Assembly: GCA_902478395.1 (NCBI GenBank) | Contig: CABSKZ010000008.1 | Span: 1 to 20,852, forward strand | Reading direction: 5' to 3' | From: an uncultured Eubacteriales bacterium | Lineage (GTDB): Bacteria; Bacillota; Clostridia; UBA1381; UBA9506 | DNA: 20,852 nt | Part shown: one piece after another, positions 14,466-20,852 of the stretch | Layout of the letters: every line of letters starts with the position of its first letter | Position numbering within the stretch: the stretch's first letter is position 1 | Notes under the pieces: model-generated | Seen by the model: only the letters and a program-made list of their open reading frames with translations | Told to the model about the DNA's origin: nothing | Database searches by the model: none | Made by a program: the position numbers and the translations under genes

Positions 14466-15737
14466 CTATTCAAATACTCTGATAAACTCTGGGTCAAATC
14501 CTGTTTCGTAGGAGAAGGTGCGGTAACCGTTCCCGTCCTTATCAAACTCCACATCCAGTTCCATTCTCAGGCCGCTCGCAATTCTGCCGGTCCTGTACAT
14601 CACGCCGTACTTCTGTTCCCCATTATCGGTGTAAGAAATGGTGATGTCGCCGCCGTTTTTGCTCGGGCTACCTGTAAATTCAATGTTCCTCACATTTTCC
14701 GGTGCCGCGCCGTCGTTATAAACCTCATAGTATTTTCCGGTTAGATTGCCGTTTTCGTCAACAGACAGGATATCCAGCCGTCTCTCGCCGAGCTTCACAA
14801 ACGAGTTGCTCTTTACTTCGACGATGTCGTTTTTATAGCTGCCCACATATTTTTCATCCAGACCCATACCGCCGTTTACGGAATATTCCGCGTTCTCGTC
14901 CGTCAGTTCCGGTGCTGTAACCGTTGTGTTTCCGATGTTTGATACGTCAAGCGAAATCTCCGCCTGGATTGTGTGGTCGTTTCCCTTGTCGTCCTTGCCC
15001 GTCAGAGATGCCGTCGCAATGACATTTTCCAGAATGCCGTCGCTGTTTTCGACTGCCTTGCCAGAAACCTCCCGCACAAAGATATCCTTCGTGATAGCCG
15101 GCAGTCCAAGCTCCTTCAAATAATGCGCTTCCATCACGGAGTACTTGAATCCAAACGCGGTAATCGCGTTTGCAAGTGTCGGAATCTGCGCTTCGGAAAG
15201 ATTCATAATATACAGCTTTTTCCCTTCCGATTCCTCCATCTGGACAACGTCCTTTAAGCTGCCCACAAAGGCGTCAATAACCGCTTCCACGTCCTTTGCG
15301 TACTCCTCTTCGAACGGATTGTCAAGGACGGCATAATCCTGCTTGTTGCCTGCCGTGTTTCTCTGGTTCACCATGTACTTCTCGTCCTCGCCGCTTTTGT
15401 ACACGTACATGTCGGCATTTTGGAAATTGTAGCTGTCCGTCACCGTTCCGTCCCGCTCCATAGAGGTGGATGTGGTCTCGACGCTCTGGCCTGCAATATC
15501 GAACTTCGACTCCGCCTGTTCCTTTGCAATATCCCTTTCATCCAGCTTAACGCTGACCGACGCATTCGCCGTAAAGTTATCGATATCCTTTGTCAGCTTT
15601 GCCATGGTGGTTTTCGCGGAGTTTTTCAGGCTGTTGTATCCGCTGCCGATGGCCACGTCCGCCATCGCCGAGGTCGCGAACACCAACGCTCCAACCGCAA
15701 ACGCACAGGCCGCAGTTGCTTTCTTGCCCATCTTCAT
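14466..15737 (-). CDS. Exported protein of unknown function
   Basis: 423 residues with a clear Sec signal peptide: MKMGKKATAACAFAVGALVF, AXA-type cleavage after SAMA (residue 26). No lipobox, no C-terminal anchor, no sorting motif. The mature part is acidic and rich in Asn, Thr and Asp, with repeated beta-hairpin-like stretches (FDIAGQSVETTSTSMERDGTVTD region; SYNFQNADMYVYKSG; ITISYTDNGEQKYGVMYRTG), as in secreted beta-rich proteins. I recognise no catalytic motif and no named family. ATG at 15737 has AGGAGG 9 nt upstream; GTG at 15743 is only 3 nt from it. It lies just upstream of, and in the same direction as, the ABC transporter/two-component operon but is cut off by a terminator, so a shared role (for example envelope-stress or ligand binding) is conjecture. 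Confidence 0.85.
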   Translation of the reverse strand: MKMGKKATAACAFAVGALVFATSAMADVAIGSGYNSLKNSAKTTMAKLTKDIDNFTANASVSVKLDERDIAKEQAESKFDIAGQSVETTSTSMERDGTVTDSYNFQNADMYVYKSGEDEKYMVNQRNTAGNKQDYAVLDNPFEEEYAKDVEAVIDAFVGSLKDVVQMEESEGKKLYIMNLSEAQIPTLANAITAFGFKYSVMEAHYLKELGLPAITKDIFVREVSGKAVENSDGILENVIATASLTGKDDKGNDHTIQAEISLDVSNIGNTTVTAPELTDENAEYSVNGGMGLDEKYVGSYKNDIVEVKSNSFVKLGERRLDILSVDENGNLTGKYYEVYNDGAAPENVRNIEFTGSPSKNGGDITISYTDNGEQKYGVMYRTGRIASGLRMELDVEFDKDGNGYRTFSYETGFDPEFIRVFE

Positions 15738-15792
15738 AATCACTTACCTCCTAAATTTGCTTTGCTTTTTTACCCATATTATCTGAAACTCG

Positions 15793-15804
15793 TAAACGCG
15801 TTTA
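15793..15804. promoter_or_regulatory. 12-bp perfect palindrome upstream of exported-protein gene
   Basis: TAAACGCGTTTA, about 56 nt upstream of the ATG at 15737, in an AT-rich promoter-like stretch. A plausible operator for a dimeric regulator. The regulator is unknown, and no copy was seen in front of the neighbouring ABC operon. Confidence 0.4.
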
Positions 15805-16072
15805 TCGGGTACATCATTATCATAACCGTTAATACTTGAATATCTATAAATGAAATCTTAACATTTTATTAAAACAACAGAAAGTTTCTATGACATCGTA
15901 TTTTCTTCTACTCCGGTCATAACGTTTAAAGCAGAAAACCATCTGCCTATCAGCCGATATTCCCTTTACCGAAAATATTCTTGGAAGCACGGACGGAAAA
16001 AGCAGCAGCGGGGCCCAGAACTGTCGGCGCCTGCCTTTTCCCCTAACGGGAATTTTTCTAATGCAAACAACG

Positions 16073-16108
16073 AAACCCGGGAAAGAGCCTTCACGCTTTC
16101 TCGGGTTT
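16073..16108 (-). terminator. Intrinsic terminator of the iorA-iorB-paaK operon
   Basis: 13-bp stem (16073-16085 with 16096-16108, one G-T wobble) around a 10-nt loop, about 100 nt beyond the paaK stop. On minus the arm ends GGGTTT and continues CGTTGTTTG, a weak U-rich tail. Confidence 0.6.
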
Positions 16109-16208
16109 ATCACTTGTTTGGTTCCTATATACCGTTAGTGCGGATGCACCGTGATACAGTTGATGTTTCAGATTCTCCGGCCAGAAACGGTCCTTTACGC
16201 CTGAACTC

Positions 16209-17420
16209 TTAACTCTGCCTATAATCGAGCACACGCGGGGTTTTCTTCTCGCTGCGCGGCAGGCCGCCCTCCTCCAGAACCTCCACATCCATCAGAAGGC
16301 CAATTTTTGTTTTCATCTGCTTGCGTATCGTGTCAGCCAGTGCTGCCGCGCCGGCTGAATCCTGTTTTTCCACCCGAAGCATAATTGCATCCTTACCTTC
16401 TTTTCTATCCACCACCAGCTGGTATTCGGAACTGGCTCCTTCAATAGTCGCCAGGAGCATATCAATTTGGCTCGGGTAGATGTTGACGCCCTTGACCTTC
16501 ACCATATCGTCCGTCCGCCCCTTAATTCGGTCGATCATCGGGTATGGCGAGCCGCAGGAACATTTGTGCGGAATGATGCGCGTCAAATCGTGCGTCCGGT
16601 ACCTCACCAGCGGCGCGGCCTCCTTTTGCAGTGTCGTAATGACCAGCTCACCCCATTCGCCGTCAGGAAGTACCTCCCCAGTGATGCTGTCAATAATCTC
16701 AAAATAGACGAAATCATCCCAGTAATGCATTCCCTCATGCTTCTCGCAGTCAATCGCAATGCCAGGCCCGTAGACCTCTGTCAGTCCATAGATATCGAAC
16801 AGCTCGATCTTCAGTTCCTTTTTAATGCGTTCCCGCATCAAATCACCCCAGCGCTCCGAGCCGATCACGCCTTTTTTCAGCTTGATTTTATCCATCAGCC
16901 CGCGCCTGTTCACTTCCTCTGCCAGCAGCAGCGCATACGAGGAGGTCGCACCGATAACCGTACTGCCCATGTCCACCATCATCTGCAGCTGCTTTTCCGT
17001 ATTGCCCGGCCCCATTGGAAGTGCCATGGCACCCAGCTTTTCCGCGCCGGCCTGAAACCCGATCCCCGCCGTCCACAGGCCGTAGCCCGGCGTTATCTGA
17101 ATCACGTCGTTTTCTGTGATACCCGCAGTCTCATAGCACCGCGCGAACATGGTCGCCCAATCGTCCACGTCCTTTCTGGTATAGGGAATGATAACCGGCA
17201 TCCCCGTCGTCCCAGATGAGGAATGCACCCGCACCACCTTCGCCTGCGGTACAGACAGCAGTCCAAGCGGATATGCACGGCGCAAATCTGCCTTGTCAGA
17301 AAACGGCAGCCTGCGAAAATCTTCCATGGATGCAACCGTCCCTGCGTCCTTGAACAGCTCCCGGTAAAACGGGCTGTTTTCCTTGGCATAAGTAAATGTA
17401 TTTTTCAATTTATTTAACAT
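16209..17420 (-). CDS. paaK: Phenylacetate-CoA ligase-type AMP-forming enzyme
   Basis: Adenylate-forming enzyme linking aryl acetates and CoA: arylacetate + ATP + CoA to arylacetyl-CoA + AMP + PPi. 403 residues. Motifs: VRVHSSSGTTGMPVIIPY (P-loop SSSGTTG 67-73), WGDLMRERI, DIYGLTEVYGPG (adenine-binding region), GEWGELVITTL, VRYRTHDLTRII, then IKGRTDDMVKVKGVNIYP and a C-terminal AMP-binding_C-like domain (YQLVVDRKEGKDAIMLRVE). The product starts at about residue 25-30 of typical PaaK, so the N-terminal helix is short. ATG at 17420 has GGGG 7 nt upstream; GTG at 17426 is too close. It overlaps iorB by 11 nt, a common clostridial and archaeal arrangement, so its substrate is probably phenylacetate, 4-hydroxyphenylacetate or indoleacetate. 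Confidence 0.92.
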   Translation of the reverse strand: MLNKLKNTFTYAKENSPFYRELFKDAGTVASMEDFRRLPFSDKADLRRAYPLGLLSVPQAKVVRVHSSSGTTGMPVIIPYTRKDVDDWATMFARCYETAGITENDVIQITPGYGLWTAGIGFQAGAEKLGAMALPMGPGNTEKQLQMMVDMGSTVIGATSSYALLLAEEVNRRGLMDKIKLKKGVIGSERWGDLMRERIKKELKIELFDIYGLTEVYGPGIAIDCEKHEGMHYWDDFVYFEIIDSITGEVLPDGEWGELVITTLQKEAAPLVRYRTHDLTRIIPHKCSCGSPYPMIDRIKGRTDDMVKVKGVNIYPSQIDMLLATIEGASSEYQLVVDRKEGKDAIMLRVEKQDSAGAAALADTIRKQMKTKIGLLMDVEVLEEGGLPRSEKKTPRVLDYRQS

Positions 17421-17985
17421 ATTCACACCCCAGCTTCAGCGCTTTCAGATTCATTTCCAAAAACCTTTCCGGTATCAGCGTCTGCATCGCTCCCGCAATT
17501 TCCGTTTCCGAAAACGGCAACAGTCCGGCCCCCAGCGCCGCGCCCAACAGCACGACATTGATTGCTCTCACACTCCCCGCCTGCTCCGCCAGTTCGTATC
17601 CATCCACGAACAGGGCACCGGAAAGCGATCGTTTCATGGCTTCCTCATCGTATTCCATTCCGCCGAGTGTAACGGTGACAGGCTCGATCTTCTGCATATT
17701 GACGACCATTTTCCCATCCGGCTTCAGGCGGTCAACGTTCCGCGCCGCCTCCGCGTACTCGAAAGCAATCACCAAATCCGCGCTCCCCAACGGAATATAC
17801 GGGCTGACGTCTTTCGAGTCGATTCTCACATGGCTCACGACACAGCCGCCCCGCTGCGCCATCCCGATGGTTTCCCCGGTCCGCGCAAACCGTCCGGCCT
17901 GCACCGCTGCCTCCGCCAGCAGCCGGGAAGTTAAAATCGTCCCTTGTCCGCCAACACCCGCAATCAAAATATCAAAGCTGTTCAT
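17410..17985 (-). CDS. iorB: Indolepyruvate:ferredoxin oxidoreductase, beta subunit
   Basis: Small gamma-domain-like subunit (191 residues) of IOR, which oxidatively decarboxylates aryl pyruvates to aryl acetyl-CoA. Typical N-terminus FDILIAGVGGQGTILTSRLLAEAA, followed by ETIGMAQRGGCVVSHVRI and GSADLVIAFEYAEAAR, the family hallmarks. GGGGGAG lies 7 nt before the ATG at 17985, and the ATG overlaps the iorA stop as ATGA, so subunits are made in step. paaK overlaps its 3' end by 11 nt. Length is normal for the family. Confidence 0.95.
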   Translation of the reverse strand: MNSFDILIAGVGGQGTILTSRLLAEAAVQAGRFARTGETIGMAQRGGCVVSHVRIDSKDVSPYIPLGSADLVIAFEYAEAARNVDRLKPDGKMVVNMQKIEPVTVTLGGMEYDEEAMKRSLSGALFVDGYELAEQAGSVRAINVVLLGAALGAGLLPFSETEIAGAMQTLIPERFLEMNLKALKLGCEYVK

Positions 17986-19796
17986 CTGCGTTCTCCCCCT
18001 TCCGCTTTTCCATGCGCTTCATCCACAATCGCGCCAAAGGGACAAACTCCGGCGCACAGCCCGCATCCGTAGCACAGAGACGGTTCAATCTCCGCCTTGC
18101 CGTCCGCAGCTGCACGCATTGCGGGACAACCAAGCTCTTTTAAGCAGCGCCCACAGGCCTTGCACTGGTCCGTCACCACATAGTTTGTTTTCTTTTTAAA
18201 CAGGGAGATGCAGGGTGCTTCAAACAGCACTGCGCTCACACCCGGCTGTTCTGCCGCACGGCGAACGGTTTCCACCGCTTTTACCTGGTCAAACGGATTC
18301 ACGCGTTCTACAAACGTGACACCCAACGCCTTCAATAGGGCCGCGATATCAATCTTTGGCGATTCCCCGCCCATCATAGTTTTTCCAATGCCCGGATGCG
18401 GCTGGTGCCCTGTCATTGCCGTCGTCGAATTGTCCAACACGCACAGGGTGATGTCCGTCTGGTTATACAGCGCGTTTACCACCCCTGGTATTCCCGTGTG
18501 AAAAAAAGTGGAGTCCCCAATAAAAGCAAAATATTGCACGTCCGGCTCCGCCCGTTTCAAACCCTGGGCAATCGTAACGGATGCCCCCATGCACAGGCAG
18601 GTGTCGCACATGTCCAGCGGCTTTGCGTTTCCAAGCGTATAGCAGCCGATATCTCCAGTAAACACCGCTTTTTTTCCTTTCGCCGCACACTTCACCGCAT
18701 AAAATGAAGCGCGGTGCGGACACCCGGCGCAAAGCACCGGAGGGCGCACCGGCAGGTTTTCCTGCGGCGCTTTTGCGTCCTGCGGCAGTTTCTTTCCTGT
18801 AAACCGTTCCAACGACATACGCACGATTTCAAAACCAAATTCCGACACCTTAGGCGTATGAGCGGTTTTTTTGCCCAAAATCTTTACATGCAGCCCGTGG
18901 CGGTAGGCAATTTCAATCAACCCTTCTTCTATGACCGGGTCGAGTTCTTCCACGACCAATACCTGCTCCACGCCGCTCAAAAAATCCAGAATCAATGCTT
19001 CCGGAAGCGGGAACGGGGTTGCAATTTTCAAAAATTTCAGGTCCAGTCCATAGGCGTCCATCACTTCTTTCGTGTACACCGCGCTGATACCGGAGGCAAC
19101 GACTCCCAGCTTTCCATTCCCCACTACCTCGTTGAAGCGGTACGCAGAGAAATCTTCCGCAATCTGCGCCTGCTGTTCTTCTATAATGCCGTGGCGTTTT
19201 CGGGCCAACGGCGGAAATATGACAAACCGCGGGTCTTTTATAAACGCCCCCTCCGCAACCGGGTTCTTATCCTCCCGCACATTCACCGTTGAACAGCTAT
19301 GGCAGATGCGTGTCGTCGGCCGCAGAAAGACTGGGACCCCATACCGTTCCGAGTATGCAAACGCATCCTGTATCATCTGATATGCTTCCTCCGGCGAGGA
19401 CGGGTCAAACACTGGGATATTGGCGTATTTCCCAAAATGCCGCGTGTCCTGCTCCGTCTGTGAAGAAATCGGCCCCGGGTCGTCCGCGACTAGAATCACC
19501 ATACCGCCCTTGATTCCTACGTAAACAAGGGACATCAGCGGGTCCGAGGCCACGTTCAGCCCGACCTGTTTCATAGTGACCATCGCACGCTTTCCCGCGT
19601 AGGACGCACCCGCCGCAATTTCAAGAGCCACCTTTTCGTTGACTGACCACTCGACATAGACGCTCCCGTCGTTATATTTTGCTACGGTCTCCAGCACCTC
19701 GGTCGAAGGCGTGCCAGGGTAGCCTGTCACAACCCCAACGCCCGCGGCTATCGCGCCGAGCCCAATCGCCTCATTGCCCATCAGCATCCTGTTCAT
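17982..19796 (-). CDS. iorA: Indolepyruvate:ferredoxin oxidoreductase, alpha subunit
   Basis: Large thiamine-diphosphate subunit of IOR. 604 residues. N-terminal pyrimidine-binding domain (GNEAIGLGAIAAGVGVVTGYPGTPS; EWSVNEKVALEIAAGASYAG; DDPGPISSQTEQDTR), central transketolase-type region, then the diphosphate-binding domain with FTGDIGCYTLG, MGASVTIAQGL and FIGDSTFFHTGIPGVVNALYN...LDNSTTAMTGHQPHPG. The last ~60 residues carry two [4Fe-4S] motifs, CKACGRCLKELGCP and CYGCGLCAGVCP. ATG at 19796 has AAGGAGG 9 nt upstream; a longer frame to 19892 contains the attenuator region. The enzyme passes electrons to ferredoxin and is oxygen-sensitive, fitting an amino-acid-fermenting anaerobe. A perfect promoter and attenuator-like leader precede it. 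Confidence 0.96.
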   Translation of the reverse strand: MNRMLMGNEAIGLGAIAAGVGVVTGYPGTPSTEVLETVAKYNDGSVYVEWSVNEKVALEIAAGASYAGKRAMVTMKQVGLNVASDPLMSLVYVGIKGGMVILVADDPGPISSQTEQDTRHFGKYANIPVFDPSSPEEAYQMIQDAFAYSERYGVPVFLRPTTRICHSCSTVNVREDKNPVAEGAFIKDPRFVIFPPLARKRHGIIEEQQAQIAEDFSAYRFNEVVGNGKLGVVASGISAVYTKEVMDAYGLDLKFLKIATPFPLPEALILDFLSGVEQVLVVEELDPVIEEGLIEIAYRHGLHVKILGKKTAHTPKVSEFGFEIVRMSLERFTGKKLPQDAKAPQENLPVRPPVLCAGCPHRASFYAVKCAAKGKKAVFTGDIGCYTLGNAKPLDMCDTCLCMGASVTIAQGLKRAEPDVQYFAFIGDSTFFHTGIPGVVNALYNQTDITLCVLDNSTTAMTGHQPHPGIGKTMMGGESPKIDIAALLKALGVTFVERVNPFDQVKAVETVRRAAEQPGVSAVLFEAPCISLFKKKTNYVVTDQCKACGRCLKELGCPAMRAAADGKAEIEPSLCYGCGLCAGVCPFGAIVDEAHGKAEGGERR

Positions 19797-19898
19797 CCGA
19801 CAATTCCTCCTTGTAAATACCAAACCCTGCCGCGGCCTTACGAATAATACTCCGGCTAATTCCCGGCCTCCCACACATGACCGCAAAATCACAGAAAA

Positions 19899-19924
19899 AG
19901 CCCCTGCTTTCGCAAGCAGAGGCT
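19899..19924 (-). terminator. Intrinsic terminator/attenuator in the iorA leader
   Basis: Stem 19899-19909 with 19914-19924 (10 pairs, one C-A mismatch, TCGC/GCGA loop), ending on minus in GGGGCTTTTT. It is 75-100 nt downstream of a consensus promoter and about 100 nt upstream of the iorA ATG, so it can stop iorA transcription before the gene. It can also end read-through from the amino acid transporter ATPase (stop 20064). Confidence 0.7.
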
Positions 19925-19943
19925 GTTATGTACCTATAAAATA

Positions 19944-19997
19944 CTACTCAACCGACACTCCACTCGTCTCGTCTGCGCTTTTCTCATCTACACTCAT
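19944..19997 (-). CDS. Possible 17-residue leader peptide of the iorA operon
   Basis: Short frame ATG (19997) to TAG (19944): MSVDEKSADETSGVSVE. It starts 2-3 nt after the predicted transcription start, so it would be nearly leaderless with no proper ribosome binding site. It lies entirely between promoter and terminator, as leader peptides do. It lacks aromatic codons, so classic amino-acid attenuation by Trp/Tyr/Phe starvation is not supported. Translation unproven. Confidence 0.25.
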   Translation of the reverse strand: MSVDEKSADETSGVSVE

Positions 19998-20005
19998 CTC
20001 TTTTT

Positions 20006-20034
20006 ATTATATGCTTCTTCGGCAAATTTGTCAA
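20006..20034 (-). promoter_or_regulatory. Consensus sigma-A promoter of iorA-iorB-paaK
   Basis: On minus: -35 TTGACA (20034-20029), spacer of exactly 17 nt, -10 TATAAT (20011-20006); both hexamers match consensus at every position. Predicted start near 19999, giving a ~200-nt leader to the iorA ATG. It is 30 nt behind the transporter ATPase stop. Confidence 0.85.
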
Positions 20035-20063
20035 GCAAAATTCGACAATCACAAGAAAAATAC

Positions 20064-20819
20064 TCACTGGTTGTAATTTTTCAGGAATGCCGCCAGCCGT
20101 TCATTGCTGTTGTTGTGAAAAATTTCATCCGGCGTCCCCTGTGCGATAATCGTCCCTTTGTCCATAAAAATCACCTTCTTGGCTACGTCATGAGCAAACC
20201 GCATTTCGTGGGTGACAATGAGCAGCGTCATATTCTCGTCTGCCAACTTCCGGATAACGTTCAGCACTTCCCCCGTCAGCTCCGGGTCGAGCGCCGAGGT
20301 CGGTTCGTCGAACAGGAGCAAGTCCGGTTTGAGCGCCAGCGCCCGCGCAATCGCAACCCGCTGGGACTGTCCGCCGGACAACTCGAACGGGTACGCGTTT
20401 TCCTTCTCGGAAAGCCCGATTTGCGCAAGCAACTCCCGCGCAAGCTTTTTCGCCTCTTCGGAGGGCATGTTTTTCACAGTCATCGGCGCCGCCGTAATAT
20501 TTTCAATCACCGACATGTGCGGAAAAAGGTTGAAGTTCTGGAATACCAATCCAATACGCAAATTGATATCCCGCAGCTTTCCCTTTGGCGCGTAAAGTGC
20601 ACGGCCCGAGGCGTCATTTTCCACCATCACCTCGTCGCCAACCACAATCTTTCCCTTATCGATGTGTTCCAGCTGAGTCAGGCAGCGCAGAATCGTGCTT
20701 TTTCCGGAGCCAGAAGGCCCAATCAGCGCGACGGAATCTCCGTCGTTCACTTCGAAGCTGATTCCCTTCAAAACCTCAAGTCTGCCAAACCGCTTGTAAA
20801 TATTCTCTACTCTGAGCAT
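20064..20819 (-). CDS. Polar amino acid ABC transporter ATPase (GlnQ/ArtP-like)
   Basis: ATPase of 251 residues for import of amino acids. Walker A GPSGSGKS (34-41), Q-loop VFQNFNLFPHM (Gln94), signature LSGGQ (147-151), Walker B LLLFDEPTSALDPE (from 167) and switch His204 in IVTHEM are intact; NLFPHMSVIEN and the TPDEIFHN end match the GlnQ group. An insertion after the Walker A (VMVENDASGRALYAPKGKL) is normal for the subfamily. GGGAGG lies 7 nt before the ATG. The permease and solute-binding genes should be just beyond the right edge. The downstream neighbour iorA suggests import of aromatic or other amino acids for fermentation, but specificity cannot be read from the ATPase. Confidence 0.95.
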   Translation of the reverse strand: MLRVENIYKRFGRLEVLKGISFEVNDGDSVALIGPSGSGKSTILRCLTQLEHIDKGKIVVGDEVMVENDASGRALYAPKGKLRDINLRIGLVFQNFNLFPHMSVIENITAAPMTVKNMPSEEAKKLARELLAQIGLSEKENAYPFELSGGQSQRVAIARALALKPDLLLFDEPTSALDPELTGEVLNVIRKLADENMTLLIVTHEMRFAHDVAKKVIFMDKGTIIAQGTPDEIFHNNSNERLAAFLKNYNQ

Positions 20820-20852
20820 GTCCGTCTTCCTCCCTGCCGGTTTATTTGTAAT

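Larger units (their letters stand above)
15738..16208. other. Intergenic region between exported-protein gene and paaK
   Basis: 471 bases without a convincing gene. Contains a palindrome at 15793-15804 in the upstream region of the exported-protein gene and the paaK terminator at 16073-16108. A minus-strand reading frame at 15844-16113 runs through the terminator and lacks a ribosome binding site. Nothing else recognised. Confidence 0.5.

Noticed and set aside
15844..16113. Minus-strand frame of 89 codons downstream of paaK
   Set aside because: Begins inside or at the paaK terminator hairpin, has no ribosome site and no resemblance to a known protein.
16467..17219. Plus-strand frame of 250 codons
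   Set aside because: Antisense to paaK; His/Arg/Gln-rich shadow without a start signal.
14276..19851. TACGAATAATACT found both at 14276-14288 (ABC leader) and 19839-19851 (iorA leader)
   Set aside because: A few 13-nt matches are expected by chance in 20 kb, and flanking sequence does not match, so a shared regulatory element is not supported.
19797..19999. iorA leader as a T-box
   Set aside because: The conserved T-box sequence AGGGTGGNACCGCG and a stem I specifier region are not present.

Overview
This window looks like a spore-forming, mid-GC member of the Firmicutes, most likely a clostridium of the Oscillospiraceae/Ruminococcaceae type. The reasons are the spmA-spmB spore maturation pair, the Firmicutes gene order acpS / ydcC-like lipoprotein / alr / ndoAI-ndoA, strong AGGAGG-type ribosome binding sites, an oxygen-sensitive ferredoxin-dependent 2-oxoacid oxidoreductase, and no oxidative energy genes. 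Genus placement is inference. Every convincing gene except one (an HxlR-type regulator) is on the minus strand, so transcription runs from high to low coordinates.

Layout, read in transcription order from the right edge. (a) 20819-20064: ATPase of a polar amino acid ABC transporter, whose partners lie outside the window. (b) 19796-16209: iorA-iorB-paaK, which turns aryl pyruvates into aryl acetyl-CoA/aryl acetate with reduction of ferredoxin. It sits behind a consensus sigma-A promoter and a leader of about 200 nt that contains an intrinsic terminator. (c) 15737-14466: an exported protein of unknown function. (d) 14126-10630: a BcrA-like ABC ATPase, an ABC-2 permease, a sensor kinase and an OmpR-type response regulator in one tight operon, preceded by a structured leader. 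(e) 10112-10432 on plus: an HxlR/DUF24 regulator with one N-terminal cysteine, divergent from (f) 9877-7390: a metallo-beta-lactamase-fold protein with a broken metal motif, a zinc-type macrodomain ADP-ribose hydrolase and a class M sirtuin (SirTM), the last two overlapping by 50 nt. (g) 6923-5797: spmA-spmB, then (5549-5058) a small cysteine/histidine amidase-like protein. (h) 4760-13: acpS, nnr, lipoprotein, alr and the EndoAI/EndoA toxin-antitoxin pair. acpS has a clear sigma-A promoter, and ndoAI-ndoA have two tandem promoters of their own behind alr.

The part most worth attention is 7390-10432. The macrodomain plus SirTM pair is known as a reversible ADP-ribosylation system that usually travels with a lipoylated GcvH-like carrier (GcvH-L) and a lipoate ligase. 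Neither is present here. Instead the pair lies behind a degenerate MBL-fold protein and a possibly redox-sensing HxlR repressor with a palindrome inside the divergent promoter. The second point of interest is the probable attenuator in front of iorA. No tRNA, rRNA, CRISPR array, insertion sequence or phage gene was recognised.
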